This document shows, in pieces, positions 6,839-11,703 of a stretch of DNA of 11,703 nt. The position numbers were made by a program, and so were the translations under genes. The DNA is from Candidatus Omnitrophota bacterium (GTDB lineage Bacteria > Omnitrophota > Gorgyraeia > Zapsychrales > Fredricksoniimonadaceae): the NCBI GenBank assembly GCA_016196515.1, contig JACPXN010000052.1, forward strand, positions 1-11,703, written 5' to 3'. The notes under the pieces were generated by a model. It was not told where the DNA came from, made no database searches, and was given only the letters and a program-made list of their open reading frames with translations. Positions within the stretch are counted from its first letter, which is position 1. Each line of letters begins with the position of its first letter.

Positions 6839-7387
6839 ATGAATGACAAGAGCCGTTTGAGGAAGTATTATCTGGATCTTCTAAAAAAGCAGGATCGTAA
6901 AGAGGGATCAAGGAAGAGCCGGTTGATCGGGGAAGAGTTTTTCAGGCTTCCCGCCATCATCAAAGCCAAAACCATCCTTTTTTACGCGTCCCTGCCGGGC
7001 GAAGTGGATACATTCGCGATGATCCGGAAGGCCATGGACTTAAAGAAACAGGTCGCATTGCCTGTTGTCCTGCGTGGACAAAGGACATTGATCCCGACAT
7101 TAACTGAAAATATGGAAGATTTGCGCTTAAGCACATACGGCATCCACGAACCGCGGCGTCATAAAGACCGCGAGATCACGCTCGACTGTCTGGACGCGGT
7201 GGTGGTGCCTGCCTTGGCTTTTGACAAGGCCAACAATCGCCTGGGCCGCGGGAAGGGGTATTACGACCGCTTCCTGAAAAGTCTTTCATCCGCAGTGACC
7301 ATCGGTATCGCCTTTGATTTTCAGATCGCAGAGTGCCTTCCGCTTGAGGACCATGATGTCGGGGTCCACCACGTCATCGCCGGCTGA
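6839..7387 (+). CDS. fau: 5-formyltetrahydrofolate cyclo-ligase
   Basis: A 182-residue cytoplasmic enzyme that converts 5-formyl-THF to 5,10-methenyl-THF with ATP, recycling a storage form of folate. The family signature is clear: an N-terminal basic helix with LRKYYLDLLKK, YASLPGEVDT at 49-58, then VVVPALAFDKANNRLGRGKG (121-140) running into YYDRF. Near the C-terminus, GIAFDFQIAECLPLEDHD matches the family end, although the protein stops a few residues earlier than many homologues. ATG 6839 gives the natural N-terminus; the frame stays open to TTG 6800 but those residues overlap the MOSC gene and are not family-like. No Shine-Dalgarno site precedes 6839; instead a TATAAT box lies at 6826-6831, so the gene may have its own promoter and a leaderless mRNA. 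Confidence 0.93.
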   Translation: MNDKSRLRKYYLDLLKKQDRKEGSRKSRLIGEEFFRLPAIIKAKTILFYASLPGEVDTFAMIRKAMDLKKQVALPVVLRGQRTLIPTLTENMEDLRLSTYGIHEPRRHKDREITLDCLDAVVVPALAFDKANNRLGRGKGYYDRFLKSLSSAVTIGIAFDFQIAECLPLEDHDVGVHHVIAG

Positions 7388-7417
7388 TCAAGCCGCGCGC
7401 CTGATTTTCGTAAAATG

Positions 7418-7424
7418 AAGGGAG
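7418..7424 (+). promoter_or_regulatory. Ribosome binding site of rny
   Basis: AAGGGAG lies seven bases before ATG 7432. It is one of the two strong Shine-Dalgarno sites in the window and fixes the rny start. It contrasts with fau, ymdB and the PilZ gene, which have none visible. Confidence 0.75.
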
Positions 7425-7431
7425 TCACATT

Positions 7432-9006
7432 ATGGAAAACGCCAACATTCTAGGCCAGGTGTTATTTTTTGCCTTTGCCGCCATCGGCTGTGTCATTGCC
7501 GGGTTCTTTTTGAACCGTTTTATGGGACATAAACGCGGTCAGGAAGCGCAGAAAGGCGCTTTGGACATCCGTGAACTCGCCAGGCGCGAGGCCGAGACCA
7601 TCCACAAAGAAGCGGAACTGCAGGCCAAGGATATTTTGATCAAGATGCGCCAGGATTTTGAGAACCAGAGCAAGGAACGGCGCGAAGAACTCAATAACGC
7701 CGAGAAACGCATTGCCCAGCGCGAGGAAAATCTTGACAAACGCGTCGACCTTTTGGAAAAGAAGGAAAAGGACTTGGCCGCCCGTCTGGATGCGCTGCGC
7801 GAGGGCGAGACCCGCATGAAAGAAAAGACCGAAGAATTGGCGAAGGTCCTGACCGAGGAAAAACAGCGTCTGCATACCATCGCCAATCTTTCCACCGAGG
7901 AGGCCAAACAATTGTTGCTGCGCCGCGTGGACGAGGAGATCTTAAGCGAGAAGGCCTCCCGCATCCGGCACATGCAGGAAGAGATCAAAGAAAGCGCCGA
8001 CAAACGTGCGCGCGAGGTCATCAGCACCGCCATCCAGCGCTGCGCCTCCGACCATACGGCGGAGACCACGATCAGCATGGTGGTGCTTCCCAGCGATGAG
8101 ATGAAAGGCCGCATCATCGGCAGGGAGGGCCGCAACATCCGCGCTTTGGAGCAGGCCACGGGGGTGGACATCATCATCGATGACACGCCGGAAGCCGTGA
8201 CCATTTCCGGTTTTGACATGGTGCGCCGCGAGATCGCGCGCATGGCCATTGAACAATTGATCGGCGACGGGCGCATCCACCCGGGCCGCATTGAGGAAGT
8301 GGTGGCCAAGGCCAAGGATGAACTCGAGAAGAAGATCAAAGAGGAGGGCGAGGCCGCGGTCATTGAGCTGGGCATTCACGGGATGCACCCCGAATTGACC
8401 AAACTGGTCGGACGTTTGCGTTACCGCACCTCGTTCGGACAAAACGGCTTGAGCCACTCCATCGAGGTCTCCAAACTCATGGGCATCATGGCCCATCAAT
8501 TGGGCGTGGACGTCAAGACCGCCAAACGCGCCGGACTTTTGCATGACATTGGCAAGGTCGTTTCTTCCGACGTGGAAGAGGGAACGCATGCCATTGTCGG
8601 CGCCCGGCTTTGCCGCAAATACGGCGAGACCGAGGACGTGTCTTACGCCGTTGAAAGCCATCACGGCGAAGTGGAGATGAACACCCTGTACGGCACCCTG
8701 GTCTCTGCCGCGGACGCCATCAGCGCCGCCCGTCCCGGGGCTCGCTCCGAGTCCATGGAAACGTATATCAAACGTTTGGAAAATCTGGAAAAGATCTCTT
8801 ATTCATTCAAGGGTGTTGAGAAGGCCTATGCCCTGCAGGCCGGGCGCGAGATCCGCGTCATGGTCATACCGGACAAGGTCAATGACGACGAAGCCATTGT
8901 CATGGCGCGCGACATCCGTAAAAAGATCGAAGAGGAAATGGAATACCCGGGGCATATTAAGGTCATGGTGGTGCGGGAAACGCGTGCTGTTGAATATGCA
9001 AAGTAG
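7432..9006 (+). CDS. rny: Ribonuclease Y
   Basis: A membrane-bound endoribonuclease that starts mRNA decay, 524 residues, the normal length. Domains in order: one N-terminal transmembrane helix (about 7-27), a long charged coiled coil (about 40-200), a KH RNA-binding domain with GRIIGREGRNIRALE (227-240), then an HD phosphohydrolase domain with the catalytic HD pair at H371-D372 (LLHDIGKV), SHHGE at 409-413 and D428. The C-terminus RETRAVEYAK is the canonical family ending. The start is well fixed by AAGGGAG at 7418-7424, seven bases before ATG. It is separated from fau by 44 bases. The stop TAG at 9004-9006 sits at the edge of a hairpin repeat. ymdB follows, a pairing seen in many bacteria (rny-ymdB in Bacillus). 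Confidence 0.98.
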   Translation: MENANILGQVLFFAFAAIGCVIAGFFLNRFMGHKRGQEAQKGALDIRELARREAETIHKEAELQAKDILIKMRQDFENQSKERREELNNAEKRIAQREENLDKRVDLLEKKEKDLAARLDALREGETRMKEKTEELAKVLTEEKQRLHTIANLSTEEAKQLLLRRVDEEILSEKASRIRHMQEEIKESADKRAREVISTAIQRCASDHTAETTISMVVLPSDEMKGRIIGREGRNIRALEQATGVDIIIDDTPEAVTISGFDMVRREIARMAIEQLIGDGRIHPGRIEEVVAKAKDELEKKIKEEGEAAVIELGIHGMHPELTKLVGRLRYRTSFGQNGLSHSIEVSKLMGIMAHQLGVDVKTAKRAGLLHDIGKVVSSDVEEGTHAIVGARLCRKYGETEDVSYAVESHHGEVEMNTLYGTLVSAADAISAARPGARSESMETYIKRLENLEKISYSFKGVEKAYALQAGREIRVMVIPDKVNDDEAIVMARDIRKKIEEEMEYPGHIKVMVVRETRAVEYAK

Positions 9007-9028
9007 GGGTTCGATTCATCGAACCCGT
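9003..9028. repeat. Hairpin repeat unit A between rny and ymdB
   Basis: GGGTTCGA (9007-9014) and TCGAACCC (9019-9026) form an eight-base stem with a TTCA loop. The flanks are GTAG on the left, which includes the rny stop codon, and GT on the right. No T-run follows, so a standard terminator is not supported. It shares its outer frame (GT..GGG and CCCGT) with unit B next to it. Confidence 0.75.
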
Positions 9029-9029
9029 C

Positions 9030-9059
9030 ATGTGGGCGCAATAAATTGCGCCCGTACAT
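9030..9059. repeat. Hairpin repeat unit B upstream of ymdB
   Basis: GGGCGCAA (9034-9041) and TTGCGCCC (9046-9053) form an eight-base stem with a TAAA loop. ATGT before and ACAT after the stem can also pair. Together with unit A it fills nearly all of the 59-base gap between rny and ymdB, and it ends just before the ymdB start, which lacks a Shine-Dalgarno site. Confidence 0.75.
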
Positions 9060-9065
9060 CAAATT

Positions 9066-9848
9066 ATGAACATCTTGTGCATCGGTGACATTGTCGGCCG
9101 TCCGGGCCGCGAGGTGCTGGCCCGAGTTTTGCCCGGCCTTAAGGCGGAATATGCCGTGGATTTTGTCATCGCCAACGGCGAGAACGCCGCGGGCGGGACG
9201 GGCATTTTACCCAAACAGGCCGAAGAAATTTTCGCATCGGGCGTGGATGTTATCACTTTAGGCGACCATGTGTGGGACAGGCCGGGACTCCAGGCGTATT
9301 TGCAGGATGAGGGACGGATCATCCGTCCGGCCAATTTTCCCGACGGCGTTCCGGGACGCGGCTGGGTGGTTTGCGTTTGCGCCGCCGGCGTCAAAATTGG
9401 GGTAATAAATCTTTTAGGCAGGACATTCATGCGTTATAATACAGAATGTCCTTTTCGCACATTGGACAAAGCCTTGGCGGAGATCCGCACACGGACACCT
9501 TTAAGCGTTGTGGACATGCATGCCGAGGCCACCAGCGAAAAAGTGGCCATGGGCCATTATGCCGACGGCAAGGTTTCAGTGGTGTTCGGCACGCATACGC
9601 ACATCCAGACCGCCGACGAAAAGGTTTTACCCGGCGGCACCGCGTACATCACGGATCTGGGGATGACAGGACCGTATGATTCCGTCATCGGCCAGAATAA
9701 AGAAAAGATCATCCGGCGTTTTTTGACCAGCATGCCGCATCAATTTGAGGTTGCCGCGGCGGCCGCTACCCTGCACGGGGTGGTCGTTGGCCTTGACACG
9801 GAAACCGGACGGGCGCAAAGCATCACCCGTATCCAAAAAGCCGCCTAG
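9066..9848 (+). CDS. ymdB: YmdB-type metallophosphoesterase (2',3'-cAMP phosphodiesterase family, TIGR00282)
   Basis: A 260-residue calcineurin-like phosphoesterase of the YmdB/DR1281 family, of usual length. B. subtilis YmdB hydrolyses 2',3'-cyclic nucleotides and affects biofilm and RNA turnover. Metal-site residues visible are D8 (GDIVGRPG), E39-N40 (NGENAAGG), D67-H68 (LGDHVWD), H152 (DMHAEATSEK) and H177/H179 (GTHTHIQTAD), followed by YITDLGMTGPYDSVIG. At position 67 the family normally has asparagine (GNH); here it is aspartate. The remaining ligands are intact, so activity is likely. No Shine-Dalgarno motif is seen before ATG 9066; the 3' arm of a hairpin repeat ends 12 bases upstream. 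Its position next to rny suggests a link to RNA decay. Confidence 0.94.
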   Translation: MNILCIGDIVGRPGREVLARVLPGLKAEYAVDFVIANGENAAGGTGILPKQAEEIFASGVDVITLGDHVWDRPGLQAYLQDEGRIIRPANFPDGVPGRGWVVCVCAAGVKIGVINLLGRTFMRYNTECPFRTLDKALAEIRTRTPLSVVDMHAEATSEKVAMGHYADGKVSVVFGTHTHIQTADEKVLPGGTAYITDLGMTGPYDSVIGQNKEKIIRRFLTSMPHQFEVAAAAATLHGVVVGLDTETGRAQSITRIQKAA

Positions 9849-9851
9849 AAA

Positions 9852-10250
9852 ATGGATATGTTCGACTCCGATAAACGCAGATTTCCCCGCGCTCATTATC
9901 CCTGTTCATTGACCGTATGGCACCAGGACGGCAATCAGGAGGTCATTCTTGCCCACACCGCCAATATCGGCGCCGGCGGTTTATGCGTGCATTTGAACCA
10001 GAAACTTGTCCTGGATTCCTGCTTTGAGGTCAGCATTGAATTTCCCCACAGCGCTTCATTCCAATGCAAGGCCAGGGTCGTACGCTGTGAGGAATGCCCG
10101 AACACGGCAGGCCTGCCTGTTCGGCAGGCAGGGAAGGATTTTTATTCTGTGAGTTTGGAATTCGAGTCCATGGACGAAGTCAAACAAGCCACTCTGCTGG
10201 GGATCGTTTCAGACCTCATCGCCCTCAACGAAAAGAACAAGAAGAAATGA
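9852..10250 (+). CDS. PilZ-domain protein (probable c-di-GMP receptor)
   Basis: A 132-residue single-domain protein. The N-terminus carries KRRFPRAHYP, the RxxxR motif (R9 to R13) of PilZ domains, followed by the second motif as N38-x-G40-x-x-G43 (NIGAGG), where the usual form is D/NxSxxG. The Ser to Gly change may weaken but need not abolish cyclic-di-GMP binding. The rest is a short beta-barrel ending FYSVSLEFESMDEV and a charged helix with a lysine tail. Residues about 87-93 (GLPVRQA) are encoded by a 21-bp palindromic insertion at 10112-10132, in a loop before the last strand; removing it leaves a smooth NTAGKDFYS. It starts 3 bases after the ymdB stop with no evident Shine-Dalgarno site and ends one base before gltX. 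Its target process (motility, secretion, surface polysaccharide) cannot be told from here. Confidence 0.85.
   Translation: MDMFDSDKRRFPRAHYPCSLTVWHQDGNQEVILAHTANIGAGGLCVHLNQKLVLDSCFEVSIEFPHSASFQCKARVVRCEECPNTAGLPVRQAGKDFYSVSLEFESMDEVKQATLLGIVSDLIALNEKNKKK
10112..10132. repeat. 21-bp palindromic repeat inside the PilZ gene
   Basis: Arms CCTGCCTG (10112-10119) and CAGGCAGG (10125-10132) flank the loop TTCGG. The length is a multiple of three and the reading frame is kept, adding seven residues to the PilZ protein. Confidence 0.9.
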
Positions 10251-10251
10251 C

Positions 10252-11553
10252 ATGGTCCGCGTCCGTTTTGCCCCGTCACCGACGGGATATTTGCACATAG
10301 GCGGGGCCCGCACCGCGTTGTTCAACTGGATGTACGCCCAAGCCCAGGGCGGGCGATTTATTTTGCGCATTGAGGACACTGACAAGGCGCGTTCGAAGCC
10401 CGAATATCTCGACGAGATATTGGACAGCATGCGCTGGCTGGGGCTTAACTGGGATGAGCTTTACAAACAGAGTGAGCGTTTCGATCTTTACCGCCAGTAC
10501 GCGCAGAAACTGCTCGACGAGGGTAAGGCGTATAAGGACGGCGAAGCGGTTTTGCTGAAGATGCCGGAAAAGCAGATCAAGATCGATGATCTCATCCGTG
10601 ACGAGATCACCATCGATACCAGCCAGATCAAGGACCAGGTTTTGCTTAAAAGCGACGGGTCGCCGGCCTATAGTTTCGCTTGTGTGGTGGACGACGCGCT
10701 CATGCAAATTTCCTGCGTTATCCGCGGGGAAGACCATATTTCCAATACACCCAAACAGATCGTCATTTATGAGGCCTTGGGGTTCAATCTCCCTAAATTC
10801 GCGCATTTGCCGCTTATTCTCGACGATGAGCGGGCGCGCCTGTCCAAACGCGTCGGCGCGGTCGCTGTCTCCGATTACCGCAGGCAGGGCTTCCTGCCCG
10901 AGGCCATGGTCAATTATTTGATGCTGTTGGGCTGGTCACCCGGCGACAACAAGGAGAAGATCGGTCTGCCGCAGGCGGTGAAGAAATTCTCCATCAAAAG
11001 AATTAATAAAGCCGGCGCCGTTTTTTCCATGGACAAGTTAAAATGGCTCAACGGTCAATACATCAAAGAGATGGACGATGCCCGGCTGGCCCTGCTGGTG
11101 ACACCCTTTTTGAAAGAAAAGGGATGGGATCCAAAAGCGGCCGGAAAAGACCTGCCTGCCGGACAGGCAGGCCTGGCGAGTATTATCCATTTGTTCAAAC
11201 TCAGGATGAGCACGCTCGCGGATTTCCTGGACTGGGCCGATTTTATTTTTAACGACGATGTTTCTTATGACGAGGACGCCCGGACCGAACACCTTTCGAA
11301 AAATATGGTCCGTGAGTTCAATCTTTTGGCGGACCGTTTGAACGCCGGTGCGGATTTTAACGCGACAACCGCCGAGGAGGCGTTCCGTTCTTTGGTCAAG
11401 GAATTGGGCATTGAGGCCGGGGCCCTGGTGCATCCGGTGCGCGTGGCTTTGACCGGCCGCGCCGTTGGCCCGGGCTTGTTCGACACGATGGCGGTTTTAG
11501 GCAAGGACAGAACTGTTAACCGTTTGCGTTGTGCATTCCGGGAGGTTTTATGA
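10252..11553 (+). CDS. gltX: Glutamyl-tRNA synthetase (short form)
   Basis: A class I aminoacyl-tRNA synthetase charging tRNA with glutamate. Visible motifs are FAPSPTGYLHIGGARTALFN with the HIGH-type HIGG at 15-18, RIEDTDKAR (39-47), SFACVVDDALM, VIRGEDHISNTPKQ (157-169) and the KMSKS-equivalent LSKR at 197-200, then YRRQGFLPEAMVNYL and a C-terminal anticodon-binding region. At 433 residues it is shorter than the usual 465-490. The segment between KAYKDGEAV (92-100) and LLKMPEKQ lacks the roughly 40 residues that normally follow the KAY motif, where some family members have a zinc site. Residues 301-307 (LPAGQAG) come from a 21-bp palindrome at 11151-11171. The start ATG 10252 follows the PilZ stop by one base; the stop overlaps the next ATG. 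Whether it is discriminating or also charges tRNA-Gln cannot be judged. Confidence 0.96.
   Translation: MVRVRFAPSPTGYLHIGGARTALFNWMYAQAQGGRFILRIEDTDKARSKPEYLDEILDSMRWLGLNWDELYKQSERFDLYRQYAQKLLDEGKAYKDGEAVLLKMPEKQIKIDDLIRDEITIDTSQIKDQVLLKSDGSPAYSFACVVDDALMQISCVIRGEDHISNTPKQIVIYEALGFNLPKFAHLPLILDDERARLSKRVGAVAVSDYRRQGFLPEAMVNYLMLLGWSPGDNKEKIGLPQAVKKFSIKRINKAGAVFSMDKLKWLNGQYIKEMDDARLALLVTPFLKEKGWDPKAAGKDLPAGQAGLASIIHLFKLRMSTLADFLDWADFIFNDDVSYDEDARTEHLSKNMVREFNLLADRLNAGADFNATTAEEAFRSLVKELGIEAGALVHPVRVALTGRAVGPGLFDTMAVLGKDRTVNRLRCAFREVL
11151..11171. repeat. 21-bp palindromic repeat inside gltX
   Basis: Arms CCTGCCTG (11151-11158) and CAGGCAGG (11164-11171) flank the loop CCGGA. The arms are identical to those of the copy in the PilZ gene. 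The insertion is in frame and adds LPAGQAG to the C-terminal part of glutamyl-tRNA synthetase. Confidence 0.9.
11540..11545 (+). promoter_or_regulatory. Ribosome binding site of the lipoprotein gene
   Basis: GGGAGG lies inside the last codons of gltX, four bases before the ATGA stop/start overlap. It decides ATG 11550 as the start of the lipoprotein. Confidence 0.7.
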
Positions 11554-11703
11554 AAAAAATGTCATTGTTTTTGATGGTCCTGGCTGCGTCTGTTATTTTG
11601 ACCGGCTGTGAGACGCTCCGGTCCACTATGAGCGGCCCATTCATCGGTTTGGAACAGGACATGCGAAACGCCGGCAAGGTGATCGATCGTGTGATCAAGG
11701 CCG
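11550..11703 (+). CDS. Small entericidin-like lipoprotein (3' end outside window)
   Basis: An open frame of 51 codons runs off the window end. It begins MKKMSLFLMVLAASVILTGC, a textbook lipoprotein signal peptide with lipobox L-T-G-C and lipidated cysteine C20. The mature part begins ETLRSTMSGPFIGLEQDMRN, followed by a helix-like AGKVIDRVIKA, with the small, Gly-Pro-containing linker and polar helix seen in entericidin-type lipoproteins. The start is well supported: GGGAGG at 11540-11545 lies four bases before ATG 11550, which overlaps the gltX stop (ATGA). This overlap suggests translation coupled to gltX. The entericidin resemblance is by eye; the safe statement is a membrane-anchored small lipoprotein of unknown function. 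The signal peptide and lipobox suggest export to the cell envelope. Confidence 0.75.
   Translation, partial: MKKMSLFLMVLAASVILTGCETLRSTMSGPFIGLEQDMRNAGKVIDRVIKA

Noticed and set aside
7388..7431. Promoter for rny with TAAAAT at 7411-7416
   Set aside because: No recognisable -35 element lies at suitable spacing, and read-through from fau is possible; support is too thin.
7539..8375. A 278-codon open frame on the minus strand, very Ser-rich
   Set aside because: It is the complement of the Glu/Lys/Arg-rich coiled coil of RNase Y; the serine runs are a by-product of that.
9007..9053. Intrinsic terminator after rny
   Set aside because: Two good stems are present but neither is followed by a T-run, so they are listed as repeats.
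10883..10898. Inverted repeat GGCAGG-GCTT-CCTGCC in gltX, similar to the palindrome family
   Set aside because: It encodes the highly conserved RRQGFLPEAMV segment of glutamyl-tRNA synthetases, so it is native coding sequence and not an insertion.
1..11703. CRISPR array, transposase, integrase or toxin-antitoxin genes
   Set aside because: No evenly spaced direct repeats and no such protein motifs were seen on either strand.

Overview
The window is a densely packed, entirely plus-strand bacterial region of roughly 55% GC by eye. It has two parts. Positions 1 to about 6830 hold a nitrate/nitrite assimilation gene cluster. Positions 6839 to the end hold housekeeping genes: folate metabolism, RNase Y, a YmdB-type phosphoesterase, a PilZ protein, glutamyl-tRNA synthetase and the start of a small lipoprotein. 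No tRNA, rRNA, CRISPR array or transposase gene is visible. No gap between genes exceeds about 60 bases.

The nitrate cluster reads in order: the C-terminal part of a NirB-type siroheme nitrite reductase (cut by the window start), a NirD-like Rieske protein, a NarK/NRT2-type nitrate/nitrite transporter, a fused iron-sulfur plus membrane-anchor protein (DmsB-DmsC type), a NasC/NarB-type molybdopterin nitrate reductase without a Tat signal, and a MOSC-domain protein. Genes abut or overlap (TAATG junctions at 781-785 and 4104-4108, an 8-base overlap at 6309-6316), so this looks like one translationally coupled operon. The inferred flow is: NarK imports nitrate, the Mo enzyme reduces it to nitrite, and NirB/NirD reduces nitrite to ammonium. 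The unusual part is the fused DmsB-DmsC protein. It suggests that electrons for nitrate reduction come from the quinol pool, through an anchor whose charge pattern places the iron-sulfur domain in the cytoplasm.

The downstream half (5-formyltetrahydrofolate cyclo-ligase, rny, ymdB, PilZ, gltX, lipoprotein) looks like ordinary vertically inherited bacterial content. The cyclo-ligase lacks a Shine-Dalgarno site but has a TATAAT box seven bases before its ATG, which suggests a leaderless transcript. Two hairpin repeat units lie between rny and ymdB.

Short GC-rich palindromes of 20-21 bp are scattered through the window, and four lie inside or at the edges of coding sequences. Two of them sit in frame inside PilZ and gltX. 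A 20-bp copy at the nirD/narK junction appears to have shifted the end of nirD and created the present overlap. Such palindromes, translated as peptides like LPAGRQ, are something I associate with uncultured candidate phyla such as Omnitrophota. With RNase Y, YmdB and a Gram-negative-style lipobox, that lineage is my best guess, but it is inference from memory and weak.
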